From: Dendrocalamus latiflorus | Lineage: Eukaryota; Streptophyta; Magnoliopsida; Poales; Poaceae | Direction of reading: 5' to 3' | Assembly: GCA_017311315.1 (NCBI GenBank) | Contig: CM029666.1 | Location: forward strand, 6,447,414-6,511,413 | Length of the DNA: 64,000 bases | Part shown: one piece after another, positions 47,531-60,213 of the stretch | Position numbering within the stretch: the stretch's first letter is position 1 | How the letters are laid out: each line of letters begins with the position of its first letter | Position numbers and translations under genes: made by a program | Notes under the pieces: model-generated | Databases searched by the model: none | Seen by the model: only the letters and a program-made list of their open reading frames with translations | What the model was told of the DNA's origin: nothing

Positions 47531-49272
47531 GTGTTATATATATATACACATATATAGGACGCTGAAATGGGACATCATGGTGTCTGGGCACCAAGCCTTT
47601 CTGTATTTGGATTGCTTTTAGATGTGTGCAGGTGCAATGATATATAATATATCAGGCAAACTCGTTAACATTCAAGCATCGATTTGGAAAGAAAGTCATT
47701 GATTTAGCATGCTGAATCAATCACGGATGGAAAGTCTTAATCATAGATAGAAAGTCTCAATCATGGAGTCTGAACATCATGGTGCCCTTGTTATTCCTTT
47801 TTAGTGTTAAGGTGCTAAAGCTCACCAGAGCCATCTGATCCGGCCCGCGCGGCTCAAATCTGAAGGGTGGAAGACCCAATCCCACTTATGCGATCTTTCA
47901 GAAAACCCCTGGACGTCCAGATTTTTTCAGTGATTCACCCCTCAGCTTGTTCGCCCTCTTTTCTCAGTCCACTATCACCTCCCTCCCCGGTGTTGCCCTC
48001 CCTGGCCTCCCACGGCTCCCTCCCGGGGCCCTAGCGTCTCCCTCCCTGGCCCCTGGCGACATCGCCGCCCTCCACCGCTACCTCCACTCCCGCACTGCCA
48101 TCACCCTCCTTGGCCATGTTCTAGGGTTAGGCAATGCCACCCTCTCCGTCCGCAGCGTCACCGCCTCCCTTCATCCACAGTGTCGCTGCCTCCCTCCATG
48201 TTCTAGGGTTCAGTGCCTCCGTCCGTCTGCAGCGCCGCCTCCTCCCTCCCCTACTGCACACCAGGCCGTCGCTCCCCTGCCGAGTGCCGCCGCCCCCTGC
48301 ACTCGGATTCCTCCATGGCCACCGCCCTCCTCCCGGATTCAGCCACGGCCTTGCCTCGGCCGTCGCCCTAATGCACCTGGAGTCCTTAATGCCAATGCTG
48401 TCGCCTCAGCCTGATGCCCTCGGTTCTTCTTGTTTAATTTTTTTTTCTTGTTTGCAGTGGATGTAAAGTTTTGATGACAATGGAATCGAATCTTGAAATT
48501 GTATTTGTTGTGCTTGATTGGTGATTTGTGTTTGTAAGCTTGAAATTTGTCAATGTTGAAGCTTGAGTTTGTGTGTTACTTCATGTGAAACTTGTACATG
48601 TGAATGGCAATTGCTGGTGAAAAACTGAATTGAATTGTCAGTGTCGAAGCTTGTACATGTGAACGGTAATTGCTCCAGGGTGAAGATCAGTGTAGTTGAA
48701 ACTTGTACATGTGAACAACAATTGCTCCAGGGTGACATCCATAAAGTTGAAGCCAGAACCATATAGTTGAAGATTGAATTATTAGTGTCAAAACTTGAAT
48801 TGGATTCGCACATCCATGTAGTTGAAGCCAGAACCATGGATGTTGTGTGTTTGTGTGTGTCTATATATGTACAAGCCAAAACCAGAATAAAAAATTCTTA
48901 AGAATCTTACAAAGCAAAATCTGGTACTGTTTGCAAACCATAAACTTCAGAAATTTACAAACCATAAATTTCCAACTCCCTAGTCTACATTAAACAAAAA
49001 ATTTATTAAGAGAAATACAATTTGAAGTCAAATATTGATGGCATTATCAAACTTAATCAGGATGTAACACGATTTGTCATATCTTTCTCATATCATTTGG
49101 CTGCCCAGTCCACCTTCCTGACAAGGATTAAGCTGTAGTTTTGCCCAACAGGAAAGAAGGTAGAAAAGAAAATTTTCACAGACCATTAATTACAACAAAC
49201 CTACTTATAAAAGACCAACACAAACAGGAGATACTATGGCACAAGTTCGAACTTTCTTCAATATGAAAGCAT
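47531..49272. other. No gene recognised; GC-rich patch and short repeats
   Basis: At 47945-48420 is a C-rich plus-strand open stretch without any domain I know. From about 48585 to 48760 three loosely conserved units, each with CTTGTACATGTGAA (about 48591, 48650, 48702) followed by CAATTGCTCCAGGGTGA, form a 52-59-bp degenerate tandem repeat. The remaining sequence is AT-rich. Confidence 0.45.
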
Positions 49273-49857
49273 TTACTCATGATGAATAAAAGTTCCAGCT
49301 GAGAATGGTGACTTCTCCACGGCTGCCTTGCATTCCAACTCCAACATCTCCAGTTGCTTCCTCCTCTCGCAGGCAAAATTCTGATGGATCCTCTCATAGA
49401 CAAACTGCATGGTTAGAAAATGTAAATCATAAAAGTATAGCTTAAAAATATTTTTTAAGATCATGTACAACCTTTAAAATGTGACAAATCTTGGTCAATG
49501 TGCTGTCATCCTCAAAGGGCAATTGTGGCTGTCATGGTACACAATCTCCTTGCATGACCTACACAAGCGTGGCACCCTTATTTTGTTCCCAACATTGTCA
49601 TTTTTCTTCTGCCCCTGCTTTATTCTCTTGCATCTACCCTTGGAGTTAACATCGTTTGGTGGTTTTACATTGACTTCCTTAGGGATGGGATAACCTGCAA
49701 ATGCTTTAATCTCTTCAGCCCTACTTACCACATTCTCAGGAATCAGAGGAGTCACTTCTTCTCTAAATTTGACAAACCGATCCCTAAGAAATTTCAAGCC
49801 CTCATCTGTTCCTCCAGCACGGTGAATTAATTCCTCCATGTTCATAAAGAATGACAA
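49273..49857 (-). pseudogene. FAR1/MULE-transposase-like C-terminal remnant
   Basis: On the minus strand the frame from 49857 reads MNMEELIHRAGGTDEGLKF and VKPPNDVNSKGRCKRIKQG, then PRLCRSCKEIVYHDSHNCPL. The pattern CxxC followed by HDxxNC preceded by a K/R-rich linker is the zinc-knuckle tail of FAR1-related (FRS) and MULE-type transposases. A second piece after a GCAG acceptor (about 49403 down to 49273) reads FVYERIHQNFACERRKQ and LEMLELECKAAVEKSPF, then stops. The large transposase core and SWIM domain are not found upstream (50-51 kb), so only the tail remains. It may be a short derived gene or a dead transposon end; I favour the latter. Confidence 0.5.
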
Positions 49858-50306
49858 AATGAGACAAGATTCATAAGAAGAACACTTTTGGGAATAAGCG
49901 ATCAGATCAAAATTCAGGGCTTATGGAATCCATAGGACACGGCGCCCAAACATAGAACTCCAGGAAGTAAACGTATCACCAAAATAAAAAAGATTTGCCT
50001 ATTTAGACAATTCAGACCGAGTTCATGGGACTGTGAAGTTATTGTGGATGGGTTGGGTGTGGGATCATGAATTTAGAAGCATAACTCATATATATTTTCA
50101 AAAGGAAAATTTTCAATTGAAAACTCATCCAGATCTCAGCGACTACTAGCTGAAAACCTGAAATCAGTCGGACACAATGAATAGATATAATCATATAGTC
50201 AAGGTTAATATCAGGAAGTGACACTATAACAACCACCAACTGAACTATCATTTGGGTAAATATTATTGGGAGCAGTAGTTAGTACAATGCGATCCAAGTG
50301 CTGGAT

Positions 50307-50600
50307 GGGGGCGGCGGCGTGAGGCTGATCTGTGACTCCTCGACGCAGGTGGTGGCCGCCAGTCGGGGCCCCGAACCCTACGAACGGTGAGAGGAAGCCG
50401 ATGAGGGCGGCGGCGTGAGGCTAATCCGTGACTCCTCGATGCAGGCGGCAACCACCGGTTGGGGCCCCAAACCCTACGAATGGTGAGAGGAAGCCGATGG
50501 GGCGGCGGCATGAGGCTGATCTATGACTCCTCGACACAGGTGGCGGTCGCCAGCCGATGCCCCAAACCCTACCAACAGTTAGGGGAAGATGATGAGTCAT
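50307..50600. repeat. 96-bp minisatellite, three copies
   Basis: Units begin at about 50310, 50406 and 50501 with GGCGGCGGCRTGAGGCTRATC and contain ACTCCTCGAYRCAGG and CCCCRAACCCTACSAA. A shorter related duplication (GATTGGCGACGT) follows at 50603 and 50664. In the minus-strand reading it gives a 32-residue repeat, but no protein family is evident. Confidence 0.85.
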
Positions 50601-50869
50601 GGATTGGCGACGTCAGAAGAAGGAGCATGTGGGGAACGGTGAGAGGAAGGCGATGAGTCGTGGATTGGCGACGTGAGCATGTAGGGGGCTGGGATCGAGT
50701 TCGGCAGAAGGGCGGAGAGGGGAGGCATGAGGTTTTCGCAAAATTGCATAAGTGGATCAGGTGCTCCCACCGTCAAGGATGTAGGCCGTTCAGTCCAAAT
50801 CGGACTCTTCACGTTTACATTAGCATGTTAGTACCCAAATGGGCATTAGCACTAGATACGTTCCCATAT

Positions 50870-51190
50870 ATATATCAAGTATTTTCAACTATTTTATATC
50901 TATTTATCACTTTCGGTATACTTAAATACTAATTTTAAGATACTTCAATACGACTTGGTTGAAAAATTTTCATCGAAACCCTTTATTTTTAATATATGCA
51001 CTTTTACATGCATAAAAGGAGTACATATACAAATTATGCTATTAAAAGTGGACTTTCATAAAATTTTTCGTGGAACTCATTTTGGAGTATCTTATAATCA
51101 TTATTAGAGTATGCTCAAATAGATAAAGAGGTATAACAACACCATTAAAAGAGTATATTAGAAGTGGTAGTACATACTCCCAAAAGTATA
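50870..51190. mobile_element. MITE copy C, about 320 bp, left end truncated
   Basis: Shares its interior with copy B (47115-47455) at roughly 85 percent by eye. Its right end GTATATTAGAAGTGG and TACATACTCCCAAAAGTA is the reverse complement of the left end of copy B, which confirms the inverted ends of the family. The left end is missing or replaced by an AT run. Confidence 0.8.
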
Positions 51191-51413
51191 GAACCATTTT
51201 CATATATATATATACTACTTAAAAATTGGAGTTGGTGGCAGTCCGTCCGTTCTCCACAGGCTATCTCCCGTACCTGCCGACAAGTGGGCTGCTCCGCCTC
51301 TTCCCCTTGCATCCGCGCCTCCCTCGATTCCGCAGACCTCGCTCCGCCCCCGCGCTGCCGCCGCCGCCTCCCACTCCACTCCGCCAAATAGATAGGCCCT
51401 GTCGCGCCGTGCT

Positions 51414-53014
51414 CTATATAATATATTACTAATCAGGGCCTACGCGTAGAATAAGCGCGCACCCCTAACTGACCCAACCAGCCAACTGCTCCACTATCCT
51501 ATCCTATGCTTAGTTAATAGCATTTTTTAATTATGGTAAGGTCGTATGTAGAGATGGCAACGGGCACAAACCCGCTGGGTTTTGCTATCCCAACCCGTGC
51601 CCATGAAAGTTGGACGTGCCCGCTAAAAAACCCATACCCGTGACGGGTGCAGATTTTTGCCCAGACCCATGCCCACTGGGTTAACGGGTACCCACGGGTC
51701 GCCCGTGGGTTCAGTAATGCGAGCTGCAACAATGGTTAATGGAGAAGAGGAAGAAGTTCACCGGACATCTTCGTTGGAGCCGGAGGGCAGCGCCATGGCC
51801 AAGGGCCTACTGCTGCGATACGCGTTGGCTGCGGCGTGGGGGCGGCGGGATGAACTGGAAGGCGAGGGCGTGCGGGAGGACGAGCGTGCGGCGAGAGTGG
51901 CGGGAGCTGCGGGACGGAAGGGCGAGCGTGGAGACTGCCGGAGACCGAGCGCGGAGCGCCAGATGTGCCGCCGCTGCGGCGGCTGTTGAATCGGGGTGGG
52001 GACTGGGGAGGAGTGAGTAGTGACCGTGACCGAGTGCTAGCTAGGGTTAGCCGTATGGGTAATAGGGCATTGCCGCATTGGATTTGGGGGCTTGGGGCTA
52101 AATGGCTAATGGGCTATGGACTGGGCTGGTTTGCCTGGGAGGCTGGGAGTCTGGGTTTATAACTCCTATGGATCAGGTTTATATTACCCATGGGTTTACG
52201 GGTTTGGGTACTATAGGAACATACCCGGACCCGGCAAACCCGATGGGTTGGGTTTTTTGCCCATTAAGAGACCCATGGGTTAGGAAATTGACTCAGACCC
52301 ATGCCCTAATAGAGTAAAAACCCACCGGGTATCGGGTTTCGGGTACCCATTGCCATCTCTAGTCGTATGTACAATAAATTATCATCCGTAATTCATGAAG
52401 TTACTGCTATGTTGTAAAGTTATTATCATCCCCATGTGAACTTTCAGTTACGCATGAAGTTATCATCCATATAGAATGACGTTATCTTCCCCATGTAAAG
52501 TTATCATCCCCATGGTGAAATTACTATCGTATGCATATTAAGTTATCACTTGTAATGCATAAAGTCACTGTTAGGTCTCACACAGCAGGAGAGAGAAACA
52601 TATATGCAGTAGTACAGTTGACGTGGGAACTTTTTATCTTGTTTACAAGCTAAAAATACAATAACTCTTTTGCGAAATATCCGATCTGCGATCTATTTGG
52701 GTCATTGTGTTCAAAATTACGAGCTTAATAAAATAAGATCCATGTTGAATATGTTTCGACGCTGCGAAATTCATGTTTTTTATACCAATCGCAAGCAAGT
52801 AACTGATGATAACTTCACGTGTAATAGACCATATCTAGTTGGGATAGTAACTAATGTTTGGTCTAACTGGTGACAATAACTTCATTTTTGTCTGATGGTA
52901 ACTTTCATAGTGCAATACAACATAAAGTTACTGTCGAATCATCACTCACACACTAGGAAGCCAGGTAGCAAGATCTACGCGTAGCATGCGTGCAGGCGCT
53001 GAATAGATATATAG
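51414..53014. mobile_element. Possible MULE-like MITE with nested hAT element
   Basis: CTATATAATATATTACTAAT then CAGGGCCTACGCGTAGA near 51414-51450 matches, in reverse complement, TCTACGCGTAGC through GGCGCTGAATAGATATATAG at 52974-53014, with gaps. Such long AT-to-GC inverted ends resemble Mutator-type MITEs. The hAT element at 51549-52361 lies inside. A target duplication could not be defined, so the call is tentative. Confidence 0.35.
51549..52361. mobile_element. hAT-type non-autonomous element, 813 bp
   Basis: Terminal inverted repeat TAGAGATGGCAACGGG / CCCATTGCCATCTCTA and a perfect 8-bp target duplication GTCGTATG (51541-51548 and 52362-52369). Both sub-terminal zones are rich in ACCCGTGGG-type motifs in opposite orientations. 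The central GC-rich part (about 51720-52000) has open frames on the plus strand but no transposase domain. It shares terminus type with the element at 46449-46910. Confidence 0.92.
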
Positions 53015-55068
53015 GAAACATATCTAGTGCAAATGACCATTTGGGTGGTAAAGTGCAAATGGCCACTAGGGACGTTGGATCTCCCACGTGCGGCCTAGAT
53101 CACGTTGGGTGGGAACTCCTTTCCACTTGAGCTATTTTGCAATTAACCCCTGCCCATGCCTCTCAATTTTTGCCACAACTCCACACCTTTTCCCCAGCCC
53201 GACGTTGCGCCTCCCCTTAGCCCCTCGCCTCCATTCCCCTTCTCACCTCCATCTCCCGGTCACTCGCATCCCTCCCAGGCGCCACCTTCCCCGTCTTCCC
53301 CTGGCCCCCCCCCCTCGCCTCAGTCTCTAGCAGGATCCTCGCGTGTCTAGGGTTTGCAAGCTGCCTCCCTACTCGCCTCACCGGCCTCCTCAGCCTCCAA
53401 CTCACCTCGCGCGTCTATGGTTTGCAAGTCGCCACCCCCACTTGCCTCCCACCAGCCTCCGGCGTCGCCCTCTCGCTCCCGCACCGCCATCGCTCTCTTT
53501 AGGGTATGACTACAAAGTAAAATCCCTAAATAACTAAAATTCAAAATGAATTAAATAAAAATTAGCAATTTGATTTGTGTATGACCTCCAATGAAAAAAA
53601 ATGAAATTTTCAAAAAAAAAGTTACAACAAGGATAGCATGAATAGTATTGAATGAGACCACGAAAGAGTGCAATAGTGTCAATTTGTCTAATAAGAAGAC
53701 ATTGACCCACCAGGAAGTGAAGAGCCAAGTAGATGGCAGGAGAGATGAGGACAATGTCATACTGCCCACCTTACCTGTTCAACAAGAGCAATGTCGTGCT
53801 ACTCGCTGAAGTCATTGAAGAGAAAGGTCAGAGTCAAAGAAACCAAGGGCCACAATGACAAGTGGTCAGCGTTAGCACTGTTGAAGAAGTTAGTGTCTAA
53901 ATAAGCTCGATAATAGAGAAACTTCGGTAGAGAGGATATGAAGTTTTGCATTAAAGATGAGTTATAACGATATAGGACCATCAGTTAGCTAGAACCTTGC
54001 CATCACCGGTGAGGAGGATGACGTCACTGATGATAGCGAGAAGATTCTCTATATCGTTTAGATAATGACTAAAACAGACATGCTGGCATCAGTAAAGATG
54101 CAAAGTTACTGCAGTTAGTGAGGAAACCATAACTTGAGGTGGCCAATGTCGAAGAAGAGGAGCGGTTGACACGGGAGAAGAATGACATTGAGAACATATA
54201 ACATCATGCATACATCTATATAAATAAAAGCATAGACATACAAAAACAGAAATGGAGCAGTAATAGGAAATAGGCTTAGGGCCACCTGGGAGAGCATGAC
54301 AGGCGTCCTTGGCAAGGATCAACAACGATTGCACGTATATGAATGTTTGATGTTGCAACGGTTAGCATTAAGTAACAATTGTAAAAAAAATTAGAAGATA
54401 ACTATGTGGTGGAGTATTGTGTTGGAATGGATAACAGTTAAGTGGGATCGGTCAAGAATTGGGCATACTGTTGGAGGTTGAAATAGAAAAATTATAATAA
54501 CAAGAAGTGATAGAAGACACACATTTCGGTAGGATAGCTAGCGTGTGAGAGATTATAAGTTCAAGGTAGGTCACCCATGATGCATCGGTGTATGCGTGAG
54601 CAATATATTCTAATACCATATGAACTAATGGGATAATTTGCTATACATATAATCAATGTATTACTTTGAGATTAATAGAGGTATATGTGCATGCATACAT
54701 TTTTGAAAAAAAAGGTAACTAATGGAGGAAAAATAGGAAAATGTAACTACATGATCCATGCATAATAGTGCTTACATTTTTAAGAATCTTAATAGCTTAG
54801 TATGCTCAATGATTTTATTTCATCAAACTCATACTTCAATTACATTGCTCAAGTTATATTTTCTTTCAAGTTTCTATTGTTATTTTCAACGTTTATGATG
54901 TCTTAAATTTCTAAATAATCTACGAGATACGTAAATATATTATTAAATATTTAAGTTATATTATTTGATACTAAAGACTTTAAAATAAATTTAGTCGCGC
55001 AAATACGCTCACACCTTGCTATTTCCAATAAAGGCAAGAAACAAAAATAAAATATCTCATATCGCAGC
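53015..55068. other. No gene recognised
   Basis: A C-rich patch at about 53150-53510 has open frames without known domain and may be a decayed exon or transposon piece. 53520-55068 is AT-rich and featureless, up to the promoter of the exchanger gene. Confidence 0.5.
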
Positions 55069-55076
55069 ATATAAAG
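55069..55076 (+). promoter_or_regulatory. TATA box of the NCL gene
   Basis: ATATAAAG lies 81 bases before the ATG at 55157; initiation about 30 bases downstream would give a 5' UTR of roughly 55 bases that includes a CCTCA repeat (55132-55149). Confidence 0.6.
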
Positions 55077-55156
55077 GTACGCGCACCCGCCCTTCCCACC
55101 AAAAAGAAAGGACACCACTACCCCGCCGCACCTCACCTCACCTCACCTCCGTCGCA

Positions 55157-58100
55157 ATGGCGACTACTCGCCGGCAGCGCCTCCCCTTCCCGCTCGTCCC
55201 CCTCCTCCTCTCCCTCCTGGTCGCCGCCGCCTACGGCCGCCTCATCTCCGACGGCTCGCCCTCTGCCCCGGGCTCCTTTCTCTCCTCCCCCGCGTCCTCG
55301 GCCGTGATCCGTCTCTCCTCGCCGACGCCGGCCAAAGCGGAAGAGAAGTGCGAGCAGTCGTACGGCTTCCTTCCCTGCACCACCACCGTGCTCGGCAACC
55401 TCTTCCTGGTGCTCGCCTACGGGTTCCTGATGTTCAAGGCGGCCACGTACCTGTCGGCCGGCAGCGAGCTGCTGCTGGAGATCATGGGCCCCGGCCTCAT
55501 CGGCGGCCTCCTCCTCCCCATCCTTGGCGCGCTCCCCGACGCGCTCCTCGTGCTCGGTACGCTCGTCTTTGCTGCTTCTTTCTCACTTCAGGAGTGAAAA
55601 GTTTGCTGCCTTATGCAAACTCCGAGTTGTTGCTGGAATTAGAAGTGGCAAGAGTTTTAACGGGGGAATCCTTTTAACGGAGATCCTTTTCCCATTTATT
55701 TTGCGAGGATATTTTGTTCTTTTCGGTTCTTGGTTTGTTTCAGATCTGAAGTCTCTAACTTGGCCTGTGATTGGATCAGAGCATAAACTTCAGTAAAGTA
55801 TGCTTTTTGATGAAGCCTCCTGTTTGTTCCAGAATGCTCTACTGAGCTCTGCTTTCTCTGAGACGTGCAGTTTGTTAGCTTGCTGAAGTTCCACTAGTGC
55901 TTGTTGTCGCTGGCCTTTTGACCCTTTGCCTTTCTCTTTTTAGTTTTTCTTGTTATCTTCTTGCACAATTGACCTTTCTGCTCTTTATGAGTTTCATAGA
56001 ATCGATTGGTTGGTGGGTTCGACTTGCTTTGCTATCTACTTTTTTATGGTATTATGCTATTAGCATGGTATTTTGAGGATATTAGTAATCCCTATCTTTG
56101 ATATTTTGCCCTTCTCAGTTTTTGAGTTATACAGTATTTTTGGGACATTATGATTTCTTGTTTTTCCCTTTGTTTCCGTGGACTGTACTTTCTGAGGGGA
56201 TCATTAGTTTGAAGTTGGAATTCAGATTTGGAGAATTTAGGCTGTCTTGGTGCACTGTCTTCCTTTCGAGATAGTTGCAGATCGTCTTGTCTGAAAGTAG
56301 CATGGGAGCACACCATCGAGATAGTTGCAGATCATCTTATCTGAGCATGGGAGCACACCACTTCCTTCTTCTTCTTTTTTGAACTATGGTTGTCAACGTT
56401 CATAACGCATTAGCAGGTCCTTGTGTAATATCCTGGTTACTTACATGCATCACGATGGATCTCTATTCTCTAGAGATCATAGGCAAGGTTCCTCGGTGAA
56501 AAATCTGTAGTCAAGTTTATGTACTGACCAATTAAAAAAACTGAGTTCCTAATTTTCTATACGTTTAGTACAATGACAGATTTTGATGTTGTACAGGCAT
56601 TCAATATGCTTAATTTTATAACACAATTGCCAAATTTGCTACGTCGATATCAATGAGATCCGCGTACCACAGTGTACTGATGTTGTGCTGGCCCACCGAG
56701 ACTTAAATATAGATTCTGACAGAGCACTCTTTTATATGATACGACTATATTTGATCAACTCAATCTTATGATTTGAACACCATTTATTACCACTTTAGCC
56801 TCATTGTCTTTTTTTTCCCCTTCTACCCTCTCTTAATAAAATGGTGCAATTCTCCTGTGGCCACTTCAAAAGGTCAACTCAGTACAAGAACTTGTTTGTA
56901 AATTCCATTTTCTTGGTTTTTAAGGGCTAGGCCGCGTATTTATGTGATAGTATATTAGTATGGTGTAAACTTTGATTATATTAGTATGGTGTAAACTTTG
57001 ATTTTTGTCCGTCACACACTGCTTAGAACATATTTCTCATGGTTCATATGGTACAATCATGAAGCTATTTTCATTTAGTGCTGTATGAGTATTCATCTCC
57101 ATGCAGACTGTGCTTCATGTACACGTCCAACTAGAATTCTGATCTTCTTGTTCCGTCACATTAACAGTATCTGGTCTCTCCGGGAGCAGAGAGACTGCAC
57201 AAAGTCAGGTCCTGATCGGAATGGGGCTGCTTGCTGGTTCAACCGTCTTTCTTCTCACCCTGCTTTGGGGAACCTGTGTCGTTGTTGGCAAGTATGACAT
57301 TAGACCAAACGGCGATTCACAGGGCCCTAAGGGCTTCAGCTTGACTGGTAAGTTTGCCTTCTCTTATGTATGTTGTAGTTCCTGTAGAGTTTTCTGATAC
57401 TTGGTTATTTCGTAACTTCTGAAGTAGAACAGTGAAATGTCAGTTTTCATCTCATCTCAAAAAGGGTAAAATGTAATAGTTTCACTGCTGATTTCGTAGT
57501 AATGTTTGGTATGATTACATCGATTTAACAACTCTGTAGAATGATTCAAACACTGAAACATCCAGTAATGGATGCTCCTATTTAAGGATCTACCATAGCG
57601 TGACAATTGTGGGTTACATGTCAAAAACTGCCAAACTAAAGCTGCTAATCCTGAACAGTGTGTTAGGCTTGCCCTCCTTTTGACTCCGATAATTAGTGAA
57701 TTCTAAGATGCTCATACTTTCTTTGTTCAGACTCCGGTATTTCAACGGATGTGCAAACCAGCTACGCAGCACGAATCATGGGAATATCTGTTCTTCCGTT
57801 TGTCATTGTTCAGTTCCCAAAAATGTTGAAGACTCACCATGGGCAGCGACTAGCCGTCTTGCTGGCCCTTATCGTATCGTTCTTGCTTGTACTCTCCTAC
57901 TGCCTGTATCAGGTAAAAATTTCAGGGACATTTCTGAAAATGATGACAACATTGACAAATCTATGTCACAAGAATCAATTCTGACAGTGTTAGATTCTAC
58001 ATTTTGCATCAGGTTTTCCAGCCTTGGATTCAGAGGAGGAAGCTCGCATACGCGAAGCGCAAGCATGTGATCTCTGGGATCCTAAGGCTTGCCCAAATGG

Positions 58101-59338
58101 TAGCACTGGGTCGGCTGCTTAACGAGGATGGCACACCTAATGAAGAAGTCATAAAAAAGTGCGATGCTTAAACATCTTATTGGCCTTGATTTGCAGCTAA
58201 CAGAACGTTCATGAACATGACAGGAACCTTATCTATGCTCACACGCAGGTTGTTTGACAAGATTGACTTGGATCAGAACCACACCCTGTCCCGAGCTGAG
58301 CTGCATGCTTTTATTGTCGGGATCAACTTTGAGGAGATTGACTTCGACGAGATTGACTTCGACAAGGATGACGCTGTCAAGAAAATCATGGGTGAGTTCG
58401 ACACGTCAGGCAATGCGACTGTAGAGGAGGCAGAGTTCATCGAGGGAATGAAGAAGTGGCTTAACGAGGCCAAACGCAGCATGCCGGCTAGCGGTGCCTT
58501 CTCCAAGAAGTTCATCAATGACTATCACGCGGTAATTTGGTTCCTCTTGAGCCTTATGAAGGGAAATGTGCACAACAAACAATGCAAACACTTAGCAAAG
58601 GATATAACTTACACTGTGGATACACAAACAACTCAGATAGAAGCGTAGCTTGGATACGAAGAGATAAACTCTTAGCATATTGTCTGAATTCTGCAGAGAG
58701 CAAGGCAGGAGTACGACCTGTTGATGGACAGATTCGACGAGGCAGTGGAGAGCGTCGAGAACCCCGGCTGGTGCATCGCCAAAGCCGTGGGTCTCCTGCT
58801 TCTGGGCACTACCATTGCTGCTGCATTCGCAGACCCACTCGTGGATGCCGTCCACGACTTCTCCAACGCCACGCACATCCCGTCCTTCTTCATCTCGTTC
58901 GTCGCCCTCCCGCTGGCAACCAACTCCAGCGAGTCTGTCTCCGCCGTCATCTTTGCCAGCAGGAAGAAGCAAAGGACATGTTCCCTCACTTTCTCCGAGG
59001 TACATCAGACAGTTACTCTCTTTAGCATCCAAAACCTTCTGTAATTCTACTTAGGCTTTGACAACAAACGTTTGATGCTTCGTTTGCAGGTATATGGTGG
59101 TGTGACAATGAACAACACGTTGTGCTTGGGTGTGTTCTTGGCGCTCATCTACATCAGGAACCTGACGTGGGACTTCTCATCGGAAGTGCTCATCATTCTG
59201 CTCGTCTGCGTCATCATGGCCCTCTTCACAAGCTTCCGGACTACGTTCCCTCTCTGGACATGCATAGTGGCGTACATGCTCTATCCGCTGTCACTCCTCG
59301 TCGTCTACATCCTGGACTTCGTCTTCCGCTGGTCATAA
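55157..59338 (+). CDS. NCL: EF-hand sodium/calcium exchanger-like protein (NCL), 7 exons, 595 aa
   Basis: Membrane cation exchanger of the plant NCL family, which couples Ca2+ and Na+ movement and has EF-hands in its cytosolic loop. Exons: 55157-55556, 57168-57347, 57731-57912, 58013-58158, 58204-58531, 58697-58999, 59090-59338, all joined in frame (596 codons with stop). An N-terminal signal peptide (LPFPLVPLLLSLLVAAAYG) precedes the first helices. The alpha-1 repeat includes GALPDALLVLVSG and GLLAGSTVFLLTLLWG, and the alpha-2 repeat FVALPLATNSSES. Two EF-hand loops are DLDQNHTLSRAE (about 324-335) and DTSGNATVEEAE (369-380). Length and topology match the family. Intron 1 is long (1.6 kb). 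In exon 5 the acceptor at 58203 is chosen over one 7 bp upstream, which would give an immediate stop. A 15-bp in-frame duplication lies between the EF-hands. It appears functional. Confidence 0.93.
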
Positions 59339-60213
59339 GCTGATGCTTCTGAACCCCTGATTTTTGGCTGGCACTAGTATTTAAGTTTCTCGTCTTGTAA
59401 TTTTTCGACTTTGAGTTGTTTATGTTTGTGTGGTAACCACGCTGTGCATTGTGTATCTTTGTATCTATCTTAAAGTGTCTTTTTTTTTGGAAAGTATCTA
59501 TCTTAAGGTGTCATCTGGATGAAGCATTTCTGTGTGTTCATTCAACACTGATGTTCAGCAGGGATGAACATAATATAAATTGAGAGCTACATGCTAGAAA
59601 TGACCATAAAATGCCACATATCTCCTTTTCTTTAATCTGGAATTTGCATCCCAGACAGTGAAGTTCTGCCTAAACTTCGTCCTCTTTGTGAAGAATATCG
59701 AATATCGAATTGTAATGTCATTGTGCATTGCATCTACATCTACATACACCTTTTGCATTTCTAAGCGCACCTATGTCTGAAAAAATTCAGTGTCACTGTG
59801 CCGCTTGCTAGATCTGCACAGAATAGACCCCACATGTTAGCTGTAATGCCCATCCTTCACGTGCTCTCCTTTCCTTATTGGAAGTATGAAACCCTTGGCC
59901 GTTCAACACTACATCATCTATTCGTCTGACATTTTTCTGTTGAGTTTCTACTACATTTGGCACGATCTTATCTGGACCATATATAAATGCTTCTTGCTTC
60001 CATCATGCACACACTTTGCATTGCTAGAAATGAACAGGATGGCTAAACAACCATCACCAGAGGTTTATTGGAAGTGAAAACATCTTCTAAAAGCAACTCT
60101 TGATACATCTGAGCATACTAATTAAACGCATCTCTACCTTTTCCCCAGCTAACTAATGTTCATTGCAGATTTAGTTCCATGTTTATCAGAGAGCAACAAT
60201 GGCAGCGCAGTGA
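59339..60213. other. Intergenic 3' regions of two converging genes
   Basis: The NCL and SPEAR-like genes converge here. The sequence is AT-rich with no recognised gene and presumably holds both 3' UTRs and polyadenylation regions. No single signal stands out. Confidence 0.6.

Noticed and set aside
50263..50511. Minus-strand 82-aa frame with 32-residue repeats
   Set aside because: Explained by the 96-bp minisatellite; no start context or homology supports a gene.
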